NCBI GenBank assembly: GCA_945865175.1
Contig: CAMBDA010000002.1
Location: forward strand, 62,001 to 126,000
Source: an uncultured Prevotellaceae bacterium
Lineage (GTDB): Bacteria; Bacteroidota; Bacteroidia; Bacteroidales; Bacteroidaceae
Length of the DNA: 64,000 nt
Direction: 5' to 3'
The notes under the pieces: generated by a model
Database searches by the model: none
Seen by the model: only the letters and a program-made list of their open reading frames with translations
What the model was told of the DNA's origin: nothing
Translations under genes and position numbers: made by a program
Shown: in pieces, positions 31,216 through 40,801 of the stretch
Numbering within the stretch: the stretch's first letter is position 1
How the letters are laid out: each line of letters opens with the position of its first letter

Positions 31216-34167
31216 TTATTTTACAGTTACATAGAACTTACGTGCGGAAATCTTACCCTGGAAGTCCAAAGCAGAGTAGAAGATCTCATAGGTGTAACCA
31301 GCCTTCAGGTTCTCTACTGCAATACCATAACGGTTTCCAGGAATAACCTTATTGAAATACCATCCCTGGTTAACCGCATCAAGAGCGGCCTTGCATTCAG
31401 CATTACCCTTCTGGGCTGAAGCGCCAGCCTTGAATACATTGGTGACACCTACAAACTTCTTCACAGCGGGAGCCAGCATTTCGCCAGAGCAGGAAGTCAG
31501 GTAGAGAGGAGTCGCACCAGAACCAGTAAACACGGTGGGTACACCACGGCTGTTACTCAACTGTCGATAGTTACCATTGGCATCCTGATAAAGCATGGTA
31601 ACCTGAAGCTTGGTGTTAATGTTATTGATGTAGTTGGCCATCTTTTCAACCAAAGAGTTATATTTGTTGCTCCAAATATTTACCTTACTGATATAGCCAT
31701 TGGCCTGATCGATGTAGTTACCCACACCACTCATAATCTGACCCTTTACCTGCTCCAGTACATCATTAATAGCACCGTTGAGCTGGCCGTTGATGCTGGC
31801 AAACTGCTCATTGATGGCATTACCAAGCTGGTTCTGGATAAGGTCGTTGACTGAGGTTTCGATGCTGGCCACGATATCCTCCAACTGACTGTTCAGTGCA
31901 TCCTCCATTTGTTCCTTAATCTGGGCACTTATGTCCTCTCCTGCCTCTTCAAGAGAAGAATTGATGGCATCCTCAATCTTTGCCTTCAAATCGGCTGTAG
32001 AAGCCCAAGCCGTAAAGGGCTGTCTTGTAGTACCGTTCTGTACAACATCATCTACATAGCCATCATTATCTGTATCAGCACCCTCATAAACGGGCACTTC
32101 CACTTCACCGTTTACTTCAATCATACCTAAGTCGCTGATATTGATGTCAGGGAAAGTAATCGCAAAGGAAGGAATGTTGGCTTCGGGAATCTCCACAGTA
32201 AAGTCCAAAGAACTGAGGTCGAGAGAAAGATCCAATTCCAAATTGATTTCATCCAGATTGATGAGGTCATCCAGCACACCCTCTGTGATGGGGTTGATAG
32301 TAGGCAATGTGGGGAACTTGCCGGCAATCTGATCACCAAGATTCGTGTCGTACAAGAAAGCGTAGGAAAGAGGTTTAACAGCAGTAGCAGCTACACTATA
32401 GGTAGAATAAACACTGTGCGAATTGCCATTCTCCTGCCATGTGGCCTTTACACCGTTGGCATCAGTTATACCATTAAATATACTATAGAGGCTAGAAGCG
32501 ATGGCTGTGAAGTCGATATCACGAGGAGTGAGCACGTCCTTAGCAATACTCTTCAGATTACCCATGATGTCCTTCTTCAAGCGTACGCTCTCCAGGTTCT
32601 CCTCGGTAACCGTTGCAGTAGCCTCATAGAAACCATTGTCGGCAGCACGGGTGATACCGAACTGGAGTTTGTAATCGGACTTCTTCAGCGCACCCAGTTT
32701 CATGCCTGACACCTCATCCTGACTGTTTACCAAGGGGAAGGTAACACCTTCAAAGTTTACAGTATTGGGATTAACCGTAAGGAAGATACGACCAGCGTTA
32801 CCCTCGGCATCATCCAGCAACACACTGCCTGCACGCTTTTTATAGCTTTCTACAGAAGCGCCAAGCATCTCTGCATCCTTCTCAGTGAGAGCAGTATTCT
32901 TATATACATAGTTTGCCGTACGGATAGTGGGGAAAGCAACATTGTTCTCCGTCTCACCATAGTAAGCAATCAGCATATTACTCTGAATACCGAAAGGAAG
33001 AGCGAAAGAACCAAAGGCTGGGTTATCCGTACCCTGAACGATGATGTTGGTAATCATATTGTTCAGGAAATTGTTCAGCGCAGCGATAGCACGGGCATTC
33101 TCCTCAACCTGTCCCTTCAGAGTTTCTACCTTACCCTCCAGTTCTGACAAACGGTTCTCAAGTGTGGCATACTGATTCTGCAGGTCGCCCAACTTTTCAG
33201 CGAATCGAGCTTCCACCTCCTTGGTATAGGCTACAGCCTCGGCATTGAGAGCCTCGGCAATAGTGAGTACATCACGCAAAGCCTGCTTGGTAGCGAATTT
33301 GTCCATCTCATTCGCAAGGCTGTCGATGCTCTGAATCATTGCTGCATGAGAGTCGTTGTTTGCATTGTCGATAGAGTCGAGCTTGGCAGACAATCCGTTA
33401 TAGGCTTCCTCCATGCCATCAATGCGGGCACTGTCAGTCTTAGCCAAAGCCAAAGCCTCACTTGCATCCTTGGTTACCTGAGCCAGCTTTTCGCCCCAAG
33501 CCACCTTGAGGGTGTTCATCTCATCAACGATAGCAGCAATGGCATCCTTATTACCATTCGCCGTGCTCTGAGCTGCTGCCGCAGCGGCGGCAGCTTCTGC
33601 AACAGCAATGTTCGTATTATTAACTACAGCACCAATAGAATCATAAGCAGCGTTCTTGGCCGCCTCGATAGCTGCATTCAATGTGGCAATAGCATTATCC
33701 AGATTCTGCTGGGTAGCCAAACTGTTAATAGAATTGTTAATTAAAGACTGAACGTCATCATTGGTCACATAGCTATTGGTGGTAAGATAAGCGGCAATAA
33801 TGTCGTTTACCTGATCCGTTGTGATGGATGCTGCAGCAATGGCTGCATCAATCATCTCCTGAACCTCTTCACGGGTGAGACCGGGATGGGCAGTAATGTA
33901 CTGCTGAATAAGTGCTGTCACGTCGGCAGTAGTAGTGTAGTCCTTGCCGTCACACTCACAACTCTTGATGGCCGCCAACTTTTCGCTCAGTTCAGCCAAA
34001 GCAGCTGCCTGTGCATTGATAACGCTTTGCAGGTCTGCCTCCTTGTCCTGCAACGTTAACCTCAGGTCATTGTAAAGATCCTCATCCGTGTCCTTACAAG
34101 AATTGAACATTCCCACGCCTGCCACCAATAGTGTCAGAATCATGGCTTTTGTGAAGTTCTTTTTCAT
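31216..34167 (-). CDS. Large coiled-coil surface lipoprotein
   Basis: 983 residues from ATG 34167; an upstream in-frame start at 34209 is rejected because it would displace the lipoprotein signal. The lipobox ends FNSC (Cys 24). Residues about 40-380 are alanine-rich and predicted coiled coil (repeats of AIAAA, AEAAAAAAAAQ, LSELEGKVETLKGQVEENARA). The middle is beta rich and carries a calcium-loop-like DTDNDGYVDD. A second helical stretch rich in Ile/Asn/Gln (about 730-850) precedes a beta C-terminus. I recognise no named family. Linked to ompA, it may be a long fibre or spacer at the surface. Confidence 0.78.
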   Translation of the reverse strand: MKKNFTKAMILTLLVAGVGMFNSCKDTDEDLYNDLRLTLQDKEADLQSVINAQAAALAELSEKLAAIKSCECDGKDYTTTADVTALIQQYITAHPGLTREEVQEMIDAAIAAASITTDQVNDIIAAYLTTNSYVTNDDVQSLINNSINSLATQQNLDNAIATLNAAIEAAKNAAYDSIGAVVNNTNIAVAEAAAAAAAAQSTANGNKDAIAAIVDEMNTLKVAWGEKLAQVTKDASEALALAKTDSARIDGMEEAYNGLSAKLDSIDNANNDSHAAMIQSIDSLANEMDKFATKQALRDVLTIAEALNAEAVAYTKEVEARFAEKLGDLQNQYATLENRLSELEGKVETLKGQVEENARAIAALNNFLNNMITNIIVQGTDNPAFGSFALPFGIQSNMLIAYYGETENNVAFPTIRTANYVYKNTALTEKDAEMLGASVESYKKRAGSVLLDDAEGNAGRIFLTVNPNTVNFEGVTFPLVNSQDEVSGMKLGALKKSDYKLQFGITRAADNGFYEATATVTEENLESVRLKKDIMGNLKSIAKDVLTPRDIDFTAIASSLYSIFNGITDANGVKATWQENGNSHSVYSTYSVAATAVKPLSYAFLYDTNLGDQIAGKFPTLPTINPITEGVLDDLINLDEINLELDLSLDLSSLDFTVEIPEANIPSFAITFPDINISDLGMIEVNGEVEVPVYEGADTDNDGYVDDVVQNGTTRQPFTAWASTADLKAKIEDAINSSLEEAGEDISAQIKEQMEDALNSQLEDIVASIETSVNDLIQNQLGNAINEQFASINGQLNGAINDVLEQVKGQIMSGVGNYIDQANGYISKVNIWSNKYNSLVEKMANYINNINTKLQVTMLYQDANGNYRQLSNSRGVPTVFTGSGATPLYLTSCSGEMLAPAVKKFVGVTNVFKAGASAQKGNAECKAALDAVNQGWYFNKVIPGNRYGIAVENLKAGYTYEIFYSALDFQGKISARKFYVTVK

Positions 34168-34261
34168 CTTTAAAATCGTTATAAGTTTATTAATATTGTA
34201 TTTAGTCACTTTTTTACAGGCGAATGTACACTCATGTGCACAATTTGTCCCTAATGTTGGG

Positions 34262-34295
34262 CAAAGTTACAAAGAATTTCCATTATACATGCAAA
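34262..34295 (-). promoter_or_regulatory. Promoter of the lipoprotein-ompA operon
   Basis: Leftward TTTG (34295-34292), 22 bp, TAACTTTG (34269-34262), giving a leader of about 88 bases before the ATG at 34167. Confidence 0.72.
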
Positions 34296-34481
34296 ATATT
34301 TGAAAAAAAATGCCCAAATGCTTCATTTTCCTCTCATTTAGTCCGTTTTTCCTGAAAAATCGAATGCAAAACAAGAAAATGAAGAACCAGAAGAGAGGCA
34401 TCGCCCAAACAAGAGACTTTTGGAAGGAGAGAGAACAAGCACAAAGAAGAGCCACATAAAAGAAAAAAAGTGGAGAATAAT

Positions 34482-34512
34482 TTTGTCATATAAAATATTA
34501 ATGCTAACTTTG
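34482..34512 (+). promoter_or_regulatory. Promoter of rpoD
   Basis: TTTG at 34482-34485, 19 bp, TAACTTTG at 34505-34512. This is the consensus that this sigma factor itself recognises, so it could be autoregulated. The gap 34168-34550 otherwise holds only this and the lipoprotein promoter. Confidence 0.85.
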
Positions 34513-34550
34513 CACGTCATAAGTACTGTTTAAGTTTGTAATTACAAAGC

Positions 34551-35411
34551 ATGAGACAACTAAAGATATCCAAAAGCATTACCAGCCGTGAAAGCCACGC
34601 TCTGGACAGGTACCTTACGGAAATAGGCCGTGAGGACCTTCTTTCACTGGACGACGAGATTGAGCTTTCACAGCGGATACGAAAGGGAGACCGTGAGGCG
34701 CTGGACCGTCTGGTACGGGCTAACCTGCGTTTTGTGGTCAGTGTGGCTAAGCAGTATCAAAACCAAGGACTTCCCTTGCCAGACCTGATTACCGAAGGAA
34801 ACATCGGATTGATAAAGGCAGCTGAGAAATTTGATGAGACAAGAGGCTTTAAGTTCATCAGCTATGCTGTATGGTGGATTCGCCAGACCATTCTGCAAGC
34901 CCTTGCAGAACAGAGCCGAATTGTGCGTCTGCCGCTCAATCAGGTGAGTGCCGTGAGCAGAATGAAGAAGGTAATCCAGCAATTCGAGCAGGAGAATGAG
35001 CGGAAGCCCAGTGCCCAGGAACTCTCAGAACTTACGGATGTAGCGGAAGACAAGATATATGACGCGCTTCGCAGTGATGGTCGCCATGTGAGTGTAGATG
35101 CACCCTTCCAGGAAGGGGAGGACAACAGCCTTCTGGATGTGATGACCAATCCCGACATGCCATCCACCGATAACAGGATGATGGACGAATCGCTGACCCT
35201 GGAAATAGATCGTGTGCTATCCTCATTGAAAGACAGGGAGGAAGCTGTCATCCGAATGTCGTTCGGTATCGGAGAACGCGAGATGACGCTCGACGAAATT
35301 GGCGACAAACTGGGGCTGACACGGGAACGTGTGAGACAAATAAAGGAAAAAGCCATCAAACAATTGCGCGACTCCGGAATGAGCCGCCAACTGAAAGCCT
35401 ATCTGGGCTGA
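34551..35411 (+). CDS. rpoD: Primary sigma factor RpoD (short Bacteroidetes form)
   Basis: 286 residues. The protein starts almost directly at region 1.2 ([17 protein letters not shown]), and region 1.1 and the non-conserved insert of proteobacterial sigma-70 are absent, as in other Bacteroidetes. Region 2 ([31 protein letters not shown]), region 3 ([10 protein letters not shown]) and region 4.2 ([22 protein letters not shown]) are complete. It directs RNA polymerase to the TTTG/TAnnTTTG promoters seen through the window. A hairpin follows the stop. Confidence 0.97.
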   Translation: MRQLKISKSITSRESHALDRYLTEIGREDLLSLDDEIELSQRIRKGDREALDRLVRANLRFVVSVAKQYQNQGLPLPDLITEGNIGLIKAAEKFDETRGFKFISYAVWWIRQTILQALAEQSRIVRLPLNQVSAVSRMKKVIQQFEQENERKPSAQELSELTDVAEDKIYDALRSDGRHVSVDAPFQEGEDNSLLDVMTNPDMPSTDNRMMDESLTLEIDRVLSSLKDREEAVIRMSFGIGEREMTLDEIGDKLGLTRERVRQIKEKAIKQLRDSGMSRQLKAYLG

Positions 35412-35430
35412 TAAGAGAAAAAGAGCATGA

Positions 35431-35472
35431 TAGAGGTGTGAGGCGACCCAAGCGGCCGCCACCACACCTCTA
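35431..35472 (+). terminator. Hairpin behind rpoD
   Basis: TAGAGGTGTG (35431-35440) pairs with CACACCTCTA (35463-35472), a 10-bp stem, followed by the T-rich TTCGTTTCT. Confidence 0.65.
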
Positions 35473-35515
35473 TTCGTTTCTATACAAGAGATATACGAAC
35501 AAAACATTTCACGAA

Positions 35516-36955
35516 ATGACGAGATCAAGACATTTACTGGCAGCCGTAGCCATTACAATGGGGACACTTGGAGCAAATGCAAGAAAAGCATGGACCATGG
35601 TGTCTACGTCCGACAGGACAACTTCTCTACAGACCACCAGAACCAAGCTGGACAAGAAAGCCGCATCCCCCACCCTGTTCCAGCTGAATGCCGACATCAC
35701 ATACCAGCAGATGGATGGATTCGGTGCTGCTCTCACAGGCAGCTCATGCTACAACCTGATGCAAATGAAGCCCTCCAAGAGGAAGCAATTCCTGGAATAC
35801 ACCTTCTCACAGAAGAAAGGACTGGGCATGAGCTACGTGCGTATCAGTATCGGGTGCTCCGACTTTTCGCTGAGCGAATACACTTGCTGCGACACGCCGG
35901 GCATCGAGCATTTCGCCCTACAGACGGAAGAACTGAACTATGTCATCCCCATCCTGAAAGAGGTATTGGCCATTAATCCCGACCTGAAAATACTAGGGTC
36001 TCCGTGGACCTGCCCCAAATGGATGAAGGTGAAGGACCTGCACAAGCTAGAGCCCCTCGACTCATGGACCAGCGGCCAACTGAACCCTAAGTATTACAAA
36101 GATTATGCCACCTACTTTGTGAAATGGATAAAGGCGATGGCAGAGCACGGTATTAATATATATGGTATAACACCCCAGAATGAGCCCCTGAACCGGGGTA
36201 ACTCCGCCTCACTGTACATGGGATGGCGCGAGGAGATGACCTTCCTGAAGGAGGCCCTGGGTCCGGCATTCAAGGCTGCAGGTCTGTCCACACGCATCTA
36301 TGCCTTCGACCACAACTATAACTACGACAACATCCTGGAGGAGAACGACTATCCAGCCCATATCTACGATAATGAAGATGCAGCGGCCTTCGTCACGGGA
36401 GCTGCCTACCACAACTATGGCGGAAACAAGAAGGAACTGCTCGACATAGGCACACGATACCCCGACAAGGAGCTCATTTTCACCGAAACTAGTATCGGCA
36501 TGTGGAACGATGGAAGGAATCTGGAGAAAAGACTGATAGAGGACATGAAGGAGGTGGCGCTGGGTACCGTGAACAATGGGTGCAAGGCTGTCATCGTGTG
36601 GAATCTCATGCTCGACACCGACAGAGGCCCCAACCGTGAAGGCGGATGCCAGACCTGCTATGGAGCAGTGGACATCGACAGGAACAATTACAGCGACATC
36701 ACCTACAACTCGCACTACTATGCCATCGGACACATGGCCTACGCCGTAAGACCCGGAGCAGTAAGGGTGCAATCGACCGTGTCCTCCCCCAAGGACGGCA
36801 TCCTGTACGCCTCCTTCCTGAATACAGACGGCTCGTGGGCCTTTGTAACATGCAACACTACGATGCAGGCTCAGGAGATAAGCATTACAGCCGATGGAGA
36901 GCACTATATCAACACTACGCTCCCCGCCCGATCAGCCGCCTCGTTCAGATGGTAG
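35516..36955 (+). CDS. Secreted glycoside hydrolase family 30
   Basis: 479 residues from ATG 35516; an in-frame start at 35438 lies in the rpoD terminator. A signal peptide precedes ANA-RKAWTM. The catalytic domain opens QMDGFGAALTGSS. The acid/base is E223 in TPQNEPLNRGN and the nucleophile is E324 in ELIFTETSIGMW, and the small C-terminal beta domain is present. This is the GH30 subfamily pattern of glucosylceramidase/beta-1,6-glucanase-type enzymes. The likely substrate is a beta-1,6-glucan, but only activity tests can say. Confidence 0.92.
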   Translation: MTRSRHLLAAVAITMGTLGANARKAWTMVSTSDRTTSLQTTRTKLDKKAASPTLFQLNADITYQQMDGFGAALTGSSCYNLMQMKPSKRKQFLEYTFSQKKGLGMSYVRISIGCSDFSLSEYTCCDTPGIEHFALQTEELNYVIPILKEVLAINPDLKILGSPWTCPKWMKVKDLHKLEPLDSWTSGQLNPKYYKDYATYFVKWIKAMAEHGINIYGITPQNEPLNRGNSASLYMGWREEMTFLKEALGPAFKAAGLSTRIYAFDHNYNYDNILEENDYPAHIYDNEDAAAFVTGAAYHNYGGNKKELLDIGTRYPDKELIFTETSIGMWNDGRNLEKRLIEDMKEVALGTVNNGCKAVIVWNLMLDTDRGPNREGGCQTCYGAVDIDRNNYSDITYNSHYYAIGHMAYAVRPGAVRVQSTVSSPKDGILYASFLNTDGSWAFVTCNTTMQAQEISITADGEHYINTTLPARSAASFRW

Positions 36956-37001
36956 AAAGGAAACGGAAAAGATAACATAACCATCCAAAAATAAACATAT
37001 T

Positions 37002-37598
37002 ATGAAGTTCGTCACAGGTTACATTTTCAGATCAATTTGCATGCTCATGATTGGTTTGCTGCTGGTATTGAACCCTAACACGCCAGAATTAATTATCCGT
37101 GTCATCGCATCATTGTTTGTGCTGGCTGGCATCATTGCCATCCTTCACTACCTTGTTATGCGCTTCTCCAAGGACGCCATCATCCGCCCGATGTTTCCCA
37201 TTGCCGGAGTAGGAAGTGCCTGCCTGGGCATTCTGTTGTCGGTTTATCCCCAGGCCTTCATTTCTCTACTGATGTACATGCTTGGAGGCCTGATGTTGCT
37301 GATAGGATTCTCCCAGTTCTTCACCATCATTTCCCAGCGCACCATTGCCCCCATTCGCTGGTGGCTATTCCTTATGCCCGTCCTCATCATCGGATGCGGT
37401 ATGACGGTAGTTGCCTACCCTTTGGAATCAGCCTCTCTGCCCTTTGTCATTCTGGGCGTTTGCTGTATTTTCCACGGCATATCGGAGCTTTTCTTCGGTC
37501 TTCGTCTGGCCATCTACCAGCGCAGGAAGAAGAATGAGGCCCGCACCAAGCAGTTCGTCAGGGAGGAGGACATTGTGGACGCGGAAATCGTAGAGTAG
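37002..37598 (+). CDS. HdeD-like (DUF308) membrane protein
   Basis: 198 residues with six membrane helices in three pairs and a charged C-terminal tail (EARTKQFVREEDIVDAE). The repeat pattern, with ILLSVYPQAFISLLMYMLGGLMLLIG in the middle, is that of DUF308/HdeD, a family linked to acid stress in enterobacteria; its job here is unknown. It follows the GH30 gene by 46 bp and ends just before a long perfect hairpin. Confidence 0.85.
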   Translation: MKFVTGYIFRSICMLMIGLLLVLNPNTPELIIRVIASLFVLAGIIAILHYLVMRFSKDAIIRPMFPIAGVGSACLGILLSVYPQAFISLLMYMLGGLMLLIGFSQFFTIISQRTIAPIRWWLFLMPVLIIGCGMTVVAYPLESASLPFVILGVCCIFHGISELFFGLRLAIYQRRKKNEARTKQFVREEDIVDAEIVE

Positions 37599-37610
37599 CA
37601 CACATTCCTT

Positions 37611-37665
37611 CCCAATACGAAGAGGAGGTGCAGCTGAGCATGCTGCACCTCCTCTTCGTATTGGG
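37611..37665. terminator. Perfect 24-bp hairpin between convergent genes
   Basis: The 24 bases at 37611-37634 (starting CCCAATACGAAG) are exactly complementary to 37642-37665, with a 7-base loop. The stem can extend by one more pair outside. No U tract flanks either side. Position between convergent genes suggests a bidirectional terminator, but the stem is unusually long. Confidence 0.6.
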
Positions 37666-37714
37666 AGCTCCAGGGATTATCTCCCTCACATATTCATTGA
37701 TGATATCATGAATG

Positions 37715-39541
37715 TCACTTTACCATCACCTTCTTGCCGTCCACGACATAGATTCTACCAGGCTCCAGGCGATTCACACGCTGTCCGGCCAAATTGTAGG
37801 CAGCCTTCTGGGTGCGGCCCACCTTGATGTCACCGATACCGTCGGCTCCGCTCTTGGTGATGGAATAAATCTTGCTGCCAGTATTGACCTGAGGTGTCTC
37901 GTTATAGGTAGTAAGCTGGCCGTAGATGATGACCTCATCGCCCACTGCAATCTCTGTTTCAGAGGTGAACTTCTCGCCTTCCAGACTGTAACCGCGGAAC
38001 ACATACAACTCGTCGGTCTCTGTGCCATCTGCAGAGATGTAGTAGGAAGCATTGCCATAGGAGGTGGAAATCTCTGCTATGCGCGAAATGATGCCTTTCA
38101 CATACACGCTGGTGGCAAGTCCTTCGCCAGCCAGAGCCAGCTGGGAAGCCTGTGCAGGCGTGTAAGCTGTCTCAGGCGTGTTGCTGATGTCCACAGGCAC
38201 AAATCCATTCGACTTGTGGCTCACATACTGGGCATTCTTTATCTGAGGAGCATCCTTATAGGTGGTATAGGTTCCCTGGATGACGATAGAGTCGCCTTCT
38301 ACCACGCCCAGGCTCTCCCAGTTCTTGGTGTTTCCTTCTTTGTCGAGCGTACCATAGATGTAAATCTCGCTGCCATCCTGCTCCAGATAGAAATTGCCGT
38401 ACAGCGTGCTGGCAATGGTCTTCACCACACCCGTCAGTTCGTATGCATTCTCCGTATCTGCCTTCTCCAGGAATTCCTTCACTGTGATGCGTTCTATCTT
38501 TGCTTCGGGCTCTTCGGGCTCGTCACCGCCCTCGGCTGCCTCGGTGCCAGAGAGCACATAGATGCAGGGGTAGATGCCCTTCACCTCAGCATAGGAGCCA
38601 TAGCTACTATAATTGGGGTCGTACTGCACTGTCTTCTGTACGTCATCGTTGGTAATCATCACCGTACCGTCGGCATTGAGGGTGACGGTCCAGTCGATAC
38701 CTTCCGCGGCATCCACAGCCACATTGAAACTGTTGTGAGTGGCATCCATGTACATCATGCGTCCCTGTGCATCAATGATATTGGAACCTTTGAAGGTATA
38801 TGTGTTGTCCAAATCTTTGGTCACAATCTTGCCGTCCTTCACCGTAGCCTCTGCAGCCTGCAGGTAGCCATAAGTCTTGCTGGCATCCAGATTCTTGGCG
38901 ATAAGCACCTTACCCTCGTTCTCCGCAGCAATCATGTAAGTGCCATCGGCCGTCAGCTGGTCGTGCGATGTAATCTTGGTGAAGAGATAGTTGACAGCCG
39001 GCTGGGGCTCCTCTGGCGTTGCGGTCTGATCGGGACCCATAAGCGATGCGTCGTCAATGAGCACGTCGGCGGTGTTCTTCTTGTCAAACACAACCAGGCA
39101 AACAGTGGTCTTTTCTGCCAACGTAAAGGTGTAGGAGAACTGCTGCCATTCATCACCGACTGGTGTCTGGTCGCCATACTGATACTGTCCGGCAGTTCCC
39201 TCTTCCGAAATAGGCGTATAGCCCAGTGCTACTGTGGCGGCCTGTCCGGCCTCAGCATTCTTCACCCATGCGGTGAAGGTGTACTCACCAGCCACCAGAG
39301 CCATTTCGGCGCGAGCCATACGCTTGTTGCCGCTGGCGGTAGCCAAACGTGCAGCATAGCTACCCGTACGTGCATCCGTACTCTGAGTTACTGTGCCATT
39401 GCCTGCAGATGAAGCAGATTTCCATCCGTCGGCCACTCCATCGGTCCAGCTTTCAAAACCGCCATTGGTGAGCAGCTCTGTCTGGGCAAATGAAAAACTT
39501 GTTGCAAAGGATGCAACCAAAATGAGTAAAAACTTCTTCAT
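37715..39541 (-). CDS. Secreted protein with carbohydrate-binding-like and OB-fold-like domains
   Basis: 608 residues. Signal peptide 1-19. Residues about 22-170 resemble a jelly-roll carbohydrate-binding module (ELLTNGGFESWTDGVADGW...VLIDDASL). A second beta-rich region (about 185-340) follows, then two OB-fold-like units, one near YELTGVVKTIASTLYGNFYL and one near VYVKGIISRIAEI, both ending in an IQGTYTTYKDAPQ / IYGQLTTYNETPQ pattern. The C-terminus (AAYNLAGQRV...RIYVVDGKK) is a type IX-like tail. No catalytic domain is apparent, so it is probably a binding protein. Confidence 0.72.
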   Translation of the reverse strand: MKKFLLILVASFATSFSFAQTELLTNGGFESWTDGVADGWKSASSAGNGTVTQSTDARTGSYAARLATASGNKRMARAEMALVAGEYTFTAWVKNAEAGQAATVALGYTPISEEGTAGQYQYGDQTPVGDEWQQFSYTFTLAEKTTVCLVVFDKKNTADVLIDDASLMGPDQTATPEEPQPAVNYLFTKITSHDQLTADGTYMIAAENEGKVLIAKNLDASKTYGYLQAAEATVKDGKIVTKDLDNTYTFKGSNIIDAQGRMMYMDATHNSFNVAVDAAEGIDWTVTLNADGTVMITNDDVQKTVQYDPNYSSYGSYAEVKGIYPCIYVLSGTEAAEGGDEPEEPEAKIERITVKEFLEKADTENAYELTGVVKTIASTLYGNFYLEQDGSEIYIYGTLDKEGNTKNWESLGVVEGDSIVIQGTYTTYKDAPQIKNAQYVSHKSNGFVPVDISNTPETAYTPAQASQLALAGEGLATSVYVKGIISRIAEISTSYGNASYYISADGTETDELYVFRGYSLEGEKFTSETEIAVGDEVIIYGQLTTYNETPQVNTGSKIYSITKSGADGIGDIKVGRTQKAAYNLAGQRVNRLEPGRIYVVDGKKVMVK

Positions 39542-39690
39542 AGACTCTTAAAATTTTGAATAACTGTTGCAAAGTTACACAATATTATCCAATCCACCTA
39601 GTGTTGTTCCGGTTTTTGTGCCTGTTGCCCGTATTTATTCACGAACAATACCTGATTGTCATACATTTGTAGCGTGAATAAGGACGAAAA

Positions 39691-39722
39691 TTTGGAGAAT
39701 CGGCAAGTTTATTGTAACTTTA
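39691..39722 (+). promoter_or_regulatory. Promoter of the 39744 esterase gene
   Basis: TTTG at 39691-39694, 20 bp, TAACTTTA at 39715-39722. The last base departs from the consensus. The start codon is 22 bp on. Confidence 0.6.
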
Positions 39723-39743
39723 CACATCGAAACAAAGAAAACT

Positions 39744-40577
39744 ATGGCATATACTCATCCAATCACCCGTAGGAAACACGTTCTGACAGTCTTCACGCTG
39801 CTCCTTTTCATAGCCACCCGTGCCATGTCGCAAAGCCTCACCTGCCATAAGGCAGAAGTGAAGGACAGCTACGACTTCTGGTTTTACGACCCCCAAACCA
39901 TTGAAGACGAGAATGCCCACTATCCCCTGCTCATCTTCCTCCATGGGGCCAGCCTGTGCGGCAAGAACATGGAAAAGGTGAAACGCTACGGACCTATTAG
40001 CGCCCTTCATAAGGGACGTTGCATCGACAGCTACATCGTGTCGCCCCAGAATCCAGGTGGAGCATGGAGCCCTCAGAAAATCATGAAGATAGTGGACTGG
40101 GCCAGCCAGAAGTTTGCCGTAGACACCACCCGCATCTATGTATACGGCATGAGCCTGGGAGGATATGGCACCATCGACCTGGCTGCCTCCTTCCCCCACC
40201 GCATTGCTGCCGCCATGGCCATCTGCGGGGGAGCCAGTGTGAGTGACCTGAAGGGGCTATCCAGCCTGCCCCTGTGGATTATCCACGGCACAGCCGACCG
40301 AGCCGTGCCCATCGCACAGAGTGACAGGGTGGTGAAAGCCATTAGGGAAAGCGGTGACGACTCGCGCCTTATCTACACACGGCTGAAGGGTGTGGACCAC
40401 GGACGTCCCGCACGCATCTTCTACCTGATGCAGACCTACGACTGGCTGTTTAGCCACTCGCTGCTGGACGAGGACCGTGCTGTATGCCGTGATTTCTCCA
40501 TCACCGTGCCCATGCTGAATGAGGCCTATCAGGATTTGGGCAGCAAGTCGGATTTCCACCCCGAAGTGTTTGAATAA
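39744..40577 (+). CDS. Secreted alpha/beta-hydrolase (esterase/phospholipase-like)
   Basis: 277 residues. An N-terminal signal-like segment (HVLTVFTLLLFIATRAMS) precedes the mature part. The elbow GMSLGGYG carries the serine nucleophile (about 139), the first strand has LLIFLHGASLCGK, and the histidine is probably in GVDHGR near 217. The pattern matches the polyhydroxybutyrate depolymerase / prolyl oligopeptidase-like esterases often found near glycoside hydrolases in Bacteroidetes, where they remove acyl groups from glycans. The substrate is not known. Confidence 0.82.
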   Translation: MAYTHPITRRKHVLTVFTLLLFIATRAMSQSLTCHKAEVKDSYDFWFYDPQTIEDENAHYPLLIFLHGASLCGKNMEKVKRYGPISALHKGRCIDSYIVSPQNPGGAWSPQKIMKIVDWASQKFAVDTTRIYVYGMSLGGYGTIDLAASFPHRIAAAMAICGGASVSDLKGLSSLPLWIIHGTADRAVPIAQSDRVVKAIRESGDDSRLIYTRLKGVDHGRPARIFYLMQTYDWLFSHSLLDEDRAVCRDFSITVPMLNEAYQDLGSKSDFHPEVFE

Positions 40578-40641
40578 AGCGGAATTACGGGTTAACGAAT
40601 CAACACCCGCTCCGTATTCCTCCGGAGTATAGTCTTTTCTT

Positions 40642-40735
40642 CCTCGCGAGGGAAAAAATTTTTCCCCCCGAGGGAACAAGTGTCAGCCACAAAAATACAG
40701 GGCGGCTCATAGGAGGAAAATGTTAACATGTTAAC
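40642..40735. repeat. Cluster of short perfect palindromes
   Basis: Three elements lie in under 100 bp: CCTCGCGAGG (40642-40651), GGGAAAAA-A-TTTTTCCC (40650-40666) and GTTAACATGTTAAC (40722-40735). They fill most of the gap between the esterase and the M48 protease terminator. The role is unknown; binding sites or a cruciform are possible. Confidence 0.55.
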
Positions 40736-40764
40736 GTGTACCTGTGCTTGCGTCTGCATCACAC

Positions 40765-40801
40765 TGACGGGATGGGGATACATCGACTCCCCATCCCGTC
40801 A
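40765..40801 (-). terminator. Terminator of the lemA-M48 unit, overlapping the stop codon
   Basis: TGACGGGATGGGGA (40765-40778) pairs perfectly with TCCCCATCCCGTCA (40788-40801), a 14-bp stem with a 9-base loop. The TGA stop of the protease gene is the first three bases of the stem. There is no strong U tract. Confidence 0.68.

Noticed and set aside
37712..39412. 566-codon open frame on the + strand
   Set aside because: Antisense to the secreted CBM/OB-fold gene; lacks a signal, motifs and promoter. A by-product of codon bias.
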